A program made the position numbers and the translations under genes. A model generated the notes under the pieces. It did no database searches. It saw only the letters and a program-made list of their open reading frames with translations, and had not been told where the DNA came from. A stretch of 64,000 nt of DNA. Source: Sphingobacterium bambusae (GTDB lineage Bacteria > Bacteroidota > Bacteroidia > Sphingobacteriales > Sphingobacteriaceae). How positions within the stretch are numbered: the first letter of the stretch is position 1; each line of letters opens with the position of its first letter. Below are positions 44,592 through 53,315 of the stretch, piece after piece. The stretch is from NCBI RefSeq assembly GCF_033955345.1, contig NZ_CP138332.1, positions 744,001-808,000 on the forward strand, in the 5' to 3' direction.

Positions 44592-46529
44592 TCAGCGCCA
44601 AATGGGGGACTGAACCAAATTGTTATTTCGAAGTAACTCACTTATTGAAACAGGCCAAAAATAATCTTTATTGGTTAACGCAGGAATCAAATAAGTTTGC
44701 ACCGTATAATATGCCCTAATTTCTTCTTGGTTAACATTCCAACCTTGAATAGGCTTTGAGACTTCGTTGACATACTCCTTCCATCGACGAAGATCCCAGC
44801 CACTTTTGCCCTCAAACATAAGTTCGACTCTTCGTTCACGGTGGATGATATCACGTAAACCTTCCTTGGTTTGGGGTTTGTTTGGTAAAGAAGAGTATTT
44901 CGTCCAAGATTGAACAACTCCCTTTAGCCCTGCACGAGCTCGTACACGGTCAATATAATCGTAAACTTCTGTAGACGGTCCCTCGCTTTCATTTAAGCAT
45001 TCAGCATACAACAGATATAAGTCTGACAATCTAAGTCGCGGCATCCGGTAGTTATTAATAGTCACATTGCCACTATTCGGATCAATGGAAGTAAGAAAAT
45101 TCACCAACTTTTTAGGCCAGAAGCCGGTTAGGTTGGCTCTTCCATATTCTAGCACCCCACTATTTCCACCTTTTCTAGCCTGTACGTACAACATAGCATT
45201 CGGATCTAGCACACCGCCACCATACCACGCTCCACCATCAAAACCAATGCTGGCGTAATATCGTGGTTCGCGGTTGAAGTTAGCACTAACTGTGGTGTAA
45301 TTCTCACGAATATAAAACCTATCAACACGATCAGCAATCTTGAGATTGTAACGCTGGTTATAATCAAATGTATTATCCTCTTCCAGAGGTACGCCGTTCT
45401 GCGTATAGTACAGTTCAGCGACGGCTAAAGGCACACCAACATTTCCATGACTATTTCCACGAACAGATGCAAGTCGAGGAATATAGTTCTCTTGATAACC
45501 AACAGTGCCATTCAAAGCCCAAATGACCTCTTTATTTAAATCCCATTTCTCCGTTATTGCTTGTTGTAAGGTAAGCAGCCTTTTAAGAGAGTCATTGATT
45601 TCTAAAGGTATTGCTGCTGGAATTATTAAATCATATAATTCATGTCCTTGAGCTCGTGCATGATCGATCGCTTCTTTAGCGGCTTTTGCGGCATTTCGCC
45701 ATTTCGATATATCCTGCGTTTCTGCAAATAGTGCTTCGCCCTGTTGATCTCTAAAAGAACTATAGTCGGGGTTGCCATTAAATAAGGGGCTAGCTTGTAA
45801 AGCCAACACTTCTGCTTTTACTCCTAGAGCGATTGATCTTGTGATTCTCCCGAGCTCCTGTGAGGTATTAGATATTAACACCGGCAAAGAGGGAATAGAT
45901 TCATCCAGTAAGTTTGTGATATAAGAAAAAACTATATCTGCATGCACACGCTTTTTTCGGTATACCTCTAAAGATTCACTAATGTCATCAGCATTGTCCA
46001 TAATTGGAATGGGCCCATACATTTTCAAGAGAATATAATGATAATAAGCTTTCAAAAATTTTACCTCTGAAATCCATCTCTCTCTTTCCGTATCACTAAG
46101 ATCGATTGGTTTTTGAATATTTTCTAACATGATATTACAGCGCCTAATCCCTTGAAATAAATTTATTCCACCAGCAGTCCCTTCCCAATAGTTTAAAATT
46201 GGAGAATTGGTATTTTGAGTCCCACTTAGGATCAAGAAATTAGTTGCCGCTAAATTATCAGCATAGCTATTATTGTAAACTTCTCCCGATGTAATAAACC
46301 CCGGATCATTGATTTGAGTATTCAATCCTTGCAACGTATTGTAACAAGCAAATAAATATTTCTCCGCTTCGTTTCTGTTTCGGAACGCATAGTCGATGGT
46401 TCCAACATTTTCAGGCGTGACATCTAAATAATTGCCGCAGGAACTTGCTAAAACCGTTAGAAAAAACCACAGAAATCTAACGGCAACACGGCAAAATGGG
46501 CTACCGCTATTATTATCTTTAAAAAACAT
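44592..46529 (-). CDS. SusD/RagB family lipoprotein (third pair)
   Basis: 645-residue surface lipoprotein, somewhat longer than the PUL operon SusD. Lipobox LASSC (Cys about 31), then YLDVTPENVGTIDYAF and the EAEKYLFACYNTLQ opening helix. Later marks are KFLKAYYHYILLKMYGPIPIM, SIALGVKAEVLALQASPLF, LRLSDLYLLYAECLNE, RRVELMFEGKSGWDLRRWKEYV and a final FWPVSISELLRNNNLVQ. It starts 7 bases after SusC. The SusCD pair with two binding-type lipoproteins and no hydrolase of its own probably takes up oligosaccharides made by the fucosidases encoded nearby. Confidence 0.93.
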   Translation of the reverse strand: MFFKDNNSGSPFCRVAVRFLWFFLTVLASSCGNYLDVTPENVGTIDYAFRNRNEAEKYLFACYNTLQGLNTQINDPGFITSGEVYNNSYADNLAATNFLILSGTQNTNSPILNYWEGTAGGINLFQGIRRCNIMLENIQKPIDLSDTERERWISEVKFLKAYYHYILLKMYGPIPIMDNADDISESLEVYRKKRVHADIVFSYITNLLDESIPSLPVLISNTSQELGRITRSIALGVKAEVLALQASPLFNGNPDYSSFRDQQGEALFAETQDISKWRNAAKAAKEAIDHARAQGHELYDLIIPAAIPLEINDSLKRLLTLQQAITEKWDLNKEVIWALNGTVGYQENYIPRLASVRGNSHGNVGVPLAVAELYYTQNGVPLEEDNTFDYNQRYNLKIADRVDRFYIRENYTTVSANFNREPRYYASIGFDGGAWYGGGVLDPNAMLYVQARKGGNSGVLEYGRANLTGFWPKKLVNFLTSIDPNSGNVTINNYRMPRLRLSDLYLLYAECLNESEGPSTEVYDYIDRVRARAGLKGVVQSWTKYSSLPNKPQTKEGLRDIIHRERRVELMFEGKSGWDLRRWKEYVNEVSKPIQGWNVNQEEIRAYYTVQTYLIPALTNKDYFWPVSISELLRNNNLVQSPIWR

Positions 46530-46536
46530 ATTTTAT

Positions 46537-49500
46537 CTATAAAAAGTTAACATTTACACCTATATTTAAAACTCTTTGTATTGGATAGTTGAACGCTCCT
46601 CCTCCTTGTTCGACATCCCAAAGTTTAAAATTGCTTAAATTGAATAGATTCATCCCATTAATAAATATTCTAGCCGAGTTCAGATGCAACATGCTAGCCG
46701 TCTTTTGTGGCAGACTAAACCCTATCTCAGCCATTTTTAATCGTAGAAAATCGCCTCTACGCATCCACCATGTACTCGTTTGTAAGTTGTTAGATATTTG
46801 ATCAGGAGTAGTACCCAACCTTGGATACATCGCATATAAATCTTGGTTCTCTTCAGACCAATGGCTATCTGCATATGCAGCCAAGACTTGCGTCACGCCG
46901 CCGCTACTTGGCATGAAAGGGCTAGTGCTATTAGGATCAATAAAAAAATTTGATCTTGCAGCACCCTGAAAGCGCATATTTAGGTCAAACCCTTTATAAC
47001 CAAAAGTGAATCCAAAGCCATAAATTACCTGAGGCGTTGTTGGATACCCAATGGGCACCTTATCCGCATCAGTAATAACTCCGTCATTATTTAAGTCTCT
47101 ATATTTTATATCTCCGCCTTTAGGCAATTCTCCACCAAAAAGTTGTACAGGAGATGCTGCCACTTCTGCGTCATCAACAAAAAGCCTTTCTGCCAGATAT
47201 CCAAAAGTCTGTCCGAGTAGGGTGCCAGATCTATATCGCCAAGGTTCAGTATAGGAAGGTTCTTCGTAAACCCCATATCGGCCTTGCGAAAATGTAAAAT
47301 TGGACATAAATTGAAGCCAAACATCTTCGTTAAATCGTTGGTTAAAATTTAAACTCAAATCTAATCCCCGAATAGTCGCCGTGCCAACATTAGCAGATAT
47401 AGAAGATTCTAAACCTGCGCTCAACGGAACATATCTTTGCATCAGTATATTAGATCGTAACTGCTCCCAGTATTCAGCAATCAAATCCAACTTATCGAAT
47501 AAATTTATCTCAAGACCGGTGTTAAAGATTCGTGCTCGCTCCCATGTTATAGATGGATTTTCATAATTATTTATTATCACTCCAGGTCTCGTGTAAGAAT
47601 TATCAACACCAAAAGAGGCACCGTTATTACCCTGCAGATTAACGTCCGATAGATAGAAAAAGCGCTGGCTACTGATATCATCATTGCCAGTGAATCCATA
47701 GCTAGCGCGTAATTTCAAATTGCTAACAACATCCCTCACGTTCTCGTTCCAAAAACTCTCTTTCGAAATTATCCATGACCCTCCGATAGTTGGAAAGAAG
47801 CCAAATCTGTTATTTTCGGAAAATCTTTCTGATCCGTTCATACCGGCATTGACTTCTAAAAAGTATTTCGAAGAGAAATTATAAGACATCCTTCCAGCTA
47901 TGTTCAAATTTCGATATGGAAGAGATTCCTGTAACGACGGAGCGCCAGAAATCTGCCTTTGTTGTCTAACACCTATCAAGGAGGCTCCAACGGAATGCTT
48001 TCCAAACTGCCTTCCATAGTCCAACATACCTTGAAAATGTATAAAAGTATTAGCATTTGTACCTAAACTCGCATATATTAAATATTCGGTAGGCAATGGA
48101 TTGCTTAGTGTCGAAGAATTTAACCACCTCAGTTTATATGTATTCGTTGCTACATCATAGTTCCCTGGAGAAACTGTATAATAAAAAGGATTGTAGGCCA
48201 TTTGATTAGCGAAGTAAGAATATCGGTTAGTGGAAAAGAAGCCATTGAATTTTAACCCAGGAATTAAATTCTCTAAATCTTGATTTAACTCAAGGGTTGC
48301 AGACATCCGAGATTCCGAAAATCTTTTATAACCTCGTAACATTTCAGCATAAGGGTTTCTAAACCCTACATTACTTGCATTCGAAGTCGTTCCAGAGTTA
48401 TTGCCGAATAGGATGTGCTGAGCCAATGCCGTAGCATCATCTGGAGCATAATAGGCGGGAAATAGCACTGGACTTGTTTGTAGAGCTATTCGATAGAGAT
48501 CAGTCGAGAACGAGGCATCTTCTGTAATAGGACCACTGTAATCGTTAAAATTACCCCACAGTCTCACAACAAGTTCGGTTTTCTTCGATATGTTAATATT
48601 CACGTTGGATCTGAGTTGATAGTTTTTATAATTTACATTATTATTAAAATTATTTACCTCATTTGTTTTTATAATCCCATTATCGTTGGACAATGACGTT
48701 GATACCATATATCTAGCTACACTTCCGCCACCGTTTATGTTCATTGTAGCACGCTGGTTAGCTGCTCGATCTTTGAACATCAAACCCATCCAGTCGACAA
48801 CTGGGTAGACATATTTATTACTTCCTTGTTCGTTATTGATAGTACGCATACGGTTGTATATATCATCTTCCGTAAAAAAAGGAATCGCCTTAGGATTACG
48901 TGTTATTAAGGCATCATTATACATTCGCATATAAGTAATTGGATCAGCTAATTTTATACTTCTGGTTGGTTCAGAAAAAGCTTGATCCAGTCTTAAATTC
49001 ATTTTTGCACGACCTTCTTTACCTGATTTCGTAGTAACTAATATCACTCCGTTTGCCCCTCTAGCTCCGTAAAGCGCGGTAGCACTAGCGTCCTTTAAAA
49101 TAGAAAAGCTTTGTATATCCTCGACCTGCAAGCGTGCCAAATCATTAGATGTTAATTCAACATTATCTATGAGGATAAGTGGATTTTGTCGATATCCAAA
49201 TGTTGTAACTCCGCGTATAAAAAAATCCGAATTGTCAAGACCAGGTTGCCCGCCCTGTTGATAAGCAATAACGCCAGCTACTTGTCCTGCAAGAGCCGTA
49301 GTCAAATTTCCTGAAGGTACTCTTAACTTATCTGGCTCGATCGTTGAAACAGATCCAACAACAGCCTCGCGTTGCACACGACGACCGAAAGCAGTAACCA
49401 CTACTTCTTCAATATTTTCTGAGGTTCGGTATAAGATAACCTTGAGGTCGAACTCAGCACCTATGACGATTTCCTGAGTCACGTGGTTTATTAAACTAAA

Positions 49501-49857
49501 TATTAAAGTCGATCCCAATGGAACGTCAATTTGAAAGTGACCTTTTAAATCTGTTGTAGTTTGATTTTTTTTATCCTTAACTGCAACTAATACACCTGCC
49601 ATAGGTGACCCGACGGAATCAAGAACAGTACCTGTAATACGTTGCTGAGTACTTAAAGGAACTACTTTATGATAATCATCTGATCGAATTAATGGCTTTG
49701 TAGCATACGAGTCTAACTTCCCTATGCCTTTTGCGAATGACTTTGAAATCGTCGCACCAAGCACTATGAAACTTATGTTCAAGCATAAGATAATAAGAAT
49801 TTTTCTCCGGACATACCAATCCCAGGAGCAGCAAAAACTGCAGTAAAATTTAATCAT
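46537..49857 (-). CDS. SusC/RagA-type TonB-linked outer membrane transporter (third pair)
   Basis: 1106 residues. An extended N-terminus with signal helix (about 18-40), carboxypeptidase-regulatory-like domain (about 72-150, ITGTVLDSVGSPMAGVLVAVK), plug (EEVVVTAFGRRVQR, FSILKDASATALYGARGANGV) and a long barrel ending in VNVNFL rather than the usual final Phe. No STN domain. The first gene of a four-gene operon with SusD and two surface lipoproteins. A paired ATCGAC site is found 306-332 bp upstream, linking it to the fucose regulators; the leader between site and start codon is therefore longer than at GH29 and fucP. Confidence 0.93.
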   Translation of the reverse strand: MIKFYCSFCCSWDWYVRRKILIILCLNISFIVLGATISKSFAKGIGKLDSYATKPLIRSDDYHKVVPLSTQQRITGTVLDSVGSPMAGVLVAVKDKKNQTTTDLKGHFQIDVPLGSTLIFSLINHVTQEIVIGAEFDLKVILYRTSENIEEVVVTAFGRRVQREAVVGSVSTIEPDKLRVPSGNLTTALAGQVAGVIAYQQGGQPGLDNSDFFIRGVTTFGYRQNPLILIDNVELTSNDLARLQVEDIQSFSILKDASATALYGARGANGVILVTTKSGKEGRAKMNLRLDQAFSEPTRSIKLADPITYMRMYNDALITRNPKAIPFFTEDDIYNRMRTINNEQGSNKYVYPVVDWMGLMFKDRAANQRATMNINGGGSVARYMVSTSLSNDNGIIKTNEVNNFNNNVNYKNYQLRSNVNINISKKTELVVRLWGNFNDYSGPITEDASFSTDLYRIALQTSPVLFPAYYAPDDATALAQHILFGNNSGTTSNASNVGFRNPYAEMLRGYKRFSESRMSATLELNQDLENLIPGLKFNGFFSTNRYSYFANQMAYNPFYYTVSPGNYDVATNTYKLRWLNSSTLSNPLPTEYLIYASLGTNANTFIHFQGMLDYGRQFGKHSVGASLIGVRQQRQISGAPSLQESLPYRNLNIAGRMSYNFSSKYFLEVNAGMNGSERFSENNRFGFFPTIGGSWIISKESFWNENVRDVVSNLKLRASYGFTGNDDISSQRFFYLSDVNLQGNNGASFGVDNSYTRPGVIINNYENPSITWERARIFNTGLEINLFDKLDLIAEYWEQLRSNILMQRYVPLSAGLESSISANVGTATIRGLDLSLNFNQRFNEDVWLQFMSNFTFSQGRYGVYEEPSYTEPWRYRSGTLLGQTFGYLAERLFVDDAEVAASPVQLFGGELPKGGDIKYRDLNNDGVITDADKVPIGYPTTPQVIYGFGFTFGYKGFDLNMRFQGAARSNFFIDPNSTSPFMPSSGGVTQVLAAYADSHWSEENQDLYAMYPRLGTTPDQISNNLQTSTWWMRRGDFLRLKMAEIGFSLPQKTASMLHLNSARIFINGMNLFNLSNFKLWDVEQGGGAFNYPIQRVLNIGVNVNFL

Positions 49858-50162
49858 GATTTAGATTCATTTATTGTATATAATTTTGGTTACTATCAGT
49901 TACTATCTTTTTTATTAAACATTACGACCAAAAATTCACATTTCCCTCAGCAAAACATACCAACCACTTTTTAAAGGATTTCAATTTAATACAATGAGAC
50001 CATCTACGTTTACAAATACTTGAAAATACAGTAGCTCACTTCATCTTAAAATCGAAAATGGTAGAACTGTGAAAAAGCTTAGGAATTAACAGTTTTATTA
50101 CACTTAGTTTATAATTTATAGATACAAATGTAAATCATAGCGGAGGTTATAAATTATAAGAA

Positions 50163-50189
50163 ATCGACAAAAAGCAATAAAAAATCGAC
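50163..50189 (-). promoter_or_regulatory. Candidate AraC operator upstream of the third susC (ATCGAC x2, 21 bp apart)
   Basis: ATCGAC at 50163-50168 and 50184-50189, both preceded by AA. The spacing is the same 21 bp, and the orientation relative to the gene is the same as at GH29 and fucP. It links the susC-susD-lipoprotein operon to the fucose block more than 30 kb away. Confidence 0.6.
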
Positions 50190-50466
50190 CATTTTTGTAA
50201 ATCTTGAGACAGGCGTGTTAATATCTGCGAAAAGTAAATGTAGACTTCGTTTAATAATACATTTCTACTTGGTACACACAACATAGTAAATAGCACTAAT
50301 TAGTGGATATGAAAGCCAATCAAAATATAACTGATGCTTCCGCTAAATACAGTATGTAGCAGAATTGCTGGCTTTTACAAAAAGCATAGGACAAGGCTTC
50401 CCCATAAAATATGTCCATTTTCATCCTTGTATTTACAATAGCGAATAAAAATGGATGAAATGTATT

Positions 50467-50505
50467 AATAATTCTATTACATGAAGCTCATGCAATAGAA
50501 TTATT
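50467..50505. repeat. Long AT-rich hairpin
   Basis: A 12-bp perfect outer stem AATAATTCTATT / AATAGAATTATT (50467-50478 with 50494-50505) encloses, after one mismatch, CATGA-AGC-TCATG. On the plus strand a GGCTTTTTGCC follows. It lies 115 bases past the PKD lipoprotein gene (minus strand) and may end its transcript, but the minus-side T tract is weak. Confidence 0.5.
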
Positions 50506-50620
50506 GGCTTTTTGCCTGAACAATGAACTTTATCGTATCGCCGCCGTATCATCATTTGCAGCTCAGGCCATAACCCACAAGAGCGAACAGGAAGGGTCGG
50601 GCGATCTATTCCTATCGAAA

Positions 50621-50977
50621 CTACTGTAACGTAACCGTTTCCTTGACGTCGTGTGTACAATTTCCCCCATTTAGCGTAACTGTAGCCGTTGCAGTATACG
50701 TACCAGCTTGGGCGTAGGTATGGCTGGTTGTTGTACCAGTTACCGTTTGTTGCGCAGAACCATCACCAAAGTTCCATTTTACCGATCCATCCAACTGATG
50801 ACTTCCGGAATAAGAAACACTGTAGTTCACTGTTTTTGAATTTTGGGAAGAGATATTGTGTTGGGCGCCAATGTATAGCGATTCGCTTATACAGTCAACA
50901 ATGCTTTTCTCGTCCTTATCACTACAGGAAAATAAGCCGAGTATTGCGGCAACTAGCATAATTCTTTGCATTTTCAT
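50621..50977 (-). CDS. PKD-domain lipoprotein
   Basis: 118-residue secreted lipoprotein. Signal and lipobox GLFSC (Cys18), a short linker and one PKD beta-sandwich domain (about 45-116), recognised by VKWNFGDGSAQQT and SHTYAQAGTYTATATVTL. PKD domains mediate protein or carbohydrate contacts at cell surfaces. There is no catalytic partner next to it, and the gene is divergent from a small secreted protein. Function unknown beyond adhesion or binding. Confidence 0.8.
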   Translation of the reverse strand: MKMQRIMLVAAILGLFSCSDKDEKSIVDCISESLYIGAQHNISSQNSKTVNYSVSYSGSHQLDGSVKWNFGDGSAQQTVTGTTTSHTYAQAGTYTATATVTLNGGNCTHDVKETVTLQ

Positions 50978-51072
50978 AAGCTATGTATATTAAGTATTAA
51001 ATTAGTTATCAAAAGAAGAACAAATCGCTGATCATATTGTTTTTACATGGATAACACCTGAAAAATCTGACT

Positions 51073-51465
51073 ATGAAACATTTAATTGCCAAATCATCCC
51101 TGTTCTGCCTTCTTCTTTTCCCGTCGCATAGCACCATTTCAACACCGACTTTCTCGGGTTGTGAAATGACGATAAGCTACGCGGAGATGGCCTTCGCTTC
51201 CTATAAAAAAGCCCATCAGGCAGCTACCCTTGAAGCAGCGGCAGCATTTTTAAAAGAAGGCAACAGTCAAGCTAAAGAGGCTGCTGCATATGCCGTTTCT
51301 TCGTCTTGCGGCTGTTCTTCAGCGGAAACATATGCACTGAGCGCTTTCGCATTTGGAACCAAGGCGCTCAAGGCCGACGACCTAGATAAAGCCCGCAAAT
51401 TGATAAAAAAAGCGATGAACATGTCCTTGGATATATTGACCGTTGCGCCCAACTGCAAGGATTGA
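51073..51465 (+). CDS. Small secreted alanine-rich helical protein, unknown function
   Basis: 130 residues with a signal peptide (about 1-24) and a mature part rich in Ala and Lys predicted as helices (YAEMAFASYKKAHQAATLEAA, FLKEGNSQAKEAAAYAVS, KADDLDKARKLIKKAMNMSL). Five cysteines after the signal (GCEM, SCGCSS, NC near the end) suggest disulphides. No family is recognised. The repeated A-rich helices resemble degenerate TPR-like units. Six bases separate its stop from the convergent beta-barrel gene. Confidence 0.6.
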   Translation: MKHLIAKSSLFCLLLFPSHSTISTPTFSGCEMTISYAEMAFASYKKAHQAATLEAAAAFLKEGNSQAKEAAAYAVSSSCGCSSAETYALSAFAFGTKALKADDLDKARKLIKKAMNMSLDILTVAPNCKD

Positions 51466-51471
51466 TGTTAG

Positions 51472-52233
51472 TTACCATAAACGATAGGCCGCGCCAAGGG
51501 TCACATACATATTGTGCAAGTCATAGCCTACACCTTTGAAAGACGAAGGAAAGATGGGCTGGGCGCCTACCTGCGCGGTGAGGTTCGCCTGCCAGTGCTG
51601 CCCAAAGTTGCGCGCAAAGGCCATATGTCCTCCCCAGTCCCAGCTACGAATCTGCTGGGCAAAGTCAAACGTAGCCCTGTCGATAAGCACCTTTTCACCA
51701 AGGGAGTCGCCTTTACGGATATAACCATCAGAGACGCTGCCGTCAAAGCGTCCGTTGAGTAGCCTAGCTACATACAGACCCAGCTTAAAATCCCAAGCAC
51801 CAACGCGGTAGCCCGCAAAGACAGGAAGAGTTAGGTAACTGTTTTTCGCTGTTGTGGCGTTAGTCCCACTAAAATCCCCCTCGAACGTCCCTTGGTCTCC
51901 AGCGCCGTTGTCGACCGTGATGATCGTATGAAAATACTGCACGCTGTCCGTTACTTTCATGCCCTTGACATCAAAACGGAGTCCTGCGCCGACCAACCAT
52001 TTTTCGGAAACATCATAGGTAGCTTCGTATCCGATGGACGGCGTAAAAAGTGGGGCGTAGCTTTTTATCTCCCGAATGGTATTGGGCAGCGAAAACGGGG
52101 CGCTAGCGCCAAGGTTGTAGCCGATACCTACATGGTGTTTTATATCGCTGAATCGAAACATATGTTGCCCATAGAGCTGGCTTATTTGTAAAAATAGGCC
52201 GCAGAGAAGTATTCGGAATATATAAGAAATCAT
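51472..52233 (-). CDS. Outer-membrane beta-barrel protein (PorT/OmpW-like size)
   Basis: 253 residues with signal peptide (about 1-22) and about eight to ten amphipathic strands typical of a small outer-membrane barrel (HHVGIGYNLGASAPF, FTPSIGYEATYDVSEKWLVGAGLRFDV split over strands, TLPVFAGYRVGAWDFKLGLYVARLL, and the final MYVTLGAAYRLW). The aromatic C-terminal residue fits barrel insertion. Its start overlaps the stop of the upstream PCMD gene by four bases, so the two are translationally coupled and probably act together at the outer membrane. Ligand unknown. Confidence 0.75.
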   Translation of the reverse strand: MISYIFRILLCGLFLQISQLYGQHMFRFSDIKHHVGIGYNLGASAPFSLPNTIREIKSYAPLFTPSIGYEATYDVSEKWLVGAGLRFDVKGMKVTDSVQYFHTIITVDNGAGDQGTFEGDFSGTNATTAKNSYLTLPVFAGYRVGAWDFKLGLYVARLLNGRFDGSVSDGYIRKGDSLGEKVLIDRATFDFAQQIRSWDWGGHMAFARNFGQHWQANLTAQVGAQPIFPSSFKGVGYDLHNMYVTLGAAYRLW

Positions 52234-53297
52234 AACCTTGGAATTACACGTAAACTATCTACTACCAAACGGGAGCCAATTGCTCCACGGTACTCATTGC
52301 CATCCGCACTGGAGGAAGCCACGATGGCAACCATCACCTTATCGCTGATAGGAACACCTTGCCGATAGACAAAGGGAACATCAAAGCGGGTAAAGGCAGC
52401 CTTATCTGATCCATCAGCTAGTTCTGCTCGGGCAATCACCCGATCAGATGTCATTACATTCGTGGCATTTAGGCGTTCGGATCCATTGAAAAGCACGGCA
52501 TATATCGCACATTTGTCTTTTACCCCGGGTTGTACCACACCTTCTCGGTTCTGGTATTCCGCCCCGGCAGTGTATGTATAGTAACCTGTTAGTCTATCCG
52601 GAAGTCCCACATAGGGCTGACCAAATTCTGTGGCTGCCAGTGGATTAAGCAAAGCTTGGGAAGCATTGAAATCCCCTAAAAAAAGAGATCCGGCAAACAG
52701 TCGGATACCGACAAACTCCGATAGCGTAGTTCCTTTGATGGTAACCAGCTCGGCCGCCTTGCTCCCCAGGTAACCAGCTGTTGTTGACCTCGTCGGATAG
52801 GCATCACGTCGCGGCGGTATGCCCGATAGCGCAACGCCGGGATTCCCGGAAGACCAGATCTGCACGTTGCCACTTTCTATTGGAAACTCATAACCATCGG
52901 TAGGGTTGCTTTGCCAATTTTCAAAGTCGAATCCCCAATTTCCAACATTGACAACTTTTACCGTGTATACCTTGCTGTTCTCTCCGGAAGCCGAAGTTAC
53001 GGCATAGGTAATATCCGCTGTCCCGTCAAATGTAATCGTGCTTCCACTGGCCGGTATCACAGAGGCACCCTCGGAAAGCTGCAGCACCGGGCTAATTCCA
53101 TTTTGGAAAGCATCGGCAGTGAGGTTTAGGGTGATGGTTCGGTTGATTTGGTCAATGAACACATTTCCCGTTAACAGGCTTTGATCGACCTGTACCGATT
53201 CAATATCGGCCTCGGGATTGGGCGGAGCATCCTTGATGCAGCCCTGTAGGACAAAGAAGCCCAGGCAGAGCCCAGCTAAAATTTTTCTATCTATCAT
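52230..53297 (-). CDS. PCMD-domain surface lipoprotein
   Basis: 355 residues. Lipobox VLQGC (Cys19), an N-terminal Ig-like module (about 30-115, ending KVYTVKVVNVG), then a PCMD (putative carbohydrate metabolism) domain (about 118-355) starting WGFDFENWQS and containing WSSGNPG, PTRSTTAGYLGSKAAELVT, ASQALLNPLAATEFGQPY and the final VASSSADGNEYRGAIGSRLVVDSLRV. The domain is a beta-sandwich common in Bacteroidota surface proteins and lacks a proven activity. It follows the MscS gene by 18 bases and overlaps the barrel gene downstream. Confidence 0.82.
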   Translation of the reverse strand: MIDRKILAGLCLGFFVLQGCIKDAPPNPEADIESVQVDQSLLTGNVFIDQINRTITLNLTADAFQNGISPVLQLSEGASVIPASGSTITFDGTADITYAVTSASGENSKVYTVKVVNVGNWGFDFENWQSNPTDGYEFPIESGNVQIWSSGNPGVALSGIPPRRDAYPTRSTTAGYLGSKAAELVTIKGTTLSEFVGIRLFAGSLFLGDFNASQALLNPLAATEFGQPYVGLPDRLTGYYTYTAGAEYQNREGVVQPGVKDKCAIYAVLFNGSERLNATNVMTSDRVIARAELADGSDKAAFTRFDVPFVYRQGVPISDKVMVAIVASSSADGNEYRGAIGSRLVVDSLRVIPRL

Positions 53298-53315
53298 TGG
53301 TTTAATCTGTTTATT

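Larger units (their letters stand above)
49858..50620. other. Long non-coding region upstream of the third susC
   Basis: About 760 bases without a credible gene. It holds the paired ATCGAC site (50163-50189) and a long hairpin (50467-50505). The 300 bases between the site and the SusC start are AT-rich, with no recognised riboswitch. Confidence 0.5.

Noticed and set aside
50433..50660. Minus-strand frame overlapping the PKD lipoprotein end and the hairpin
   Set aside because: It overlaps a well supported gene and a structured non-coding element; the sequence is not protein-like.
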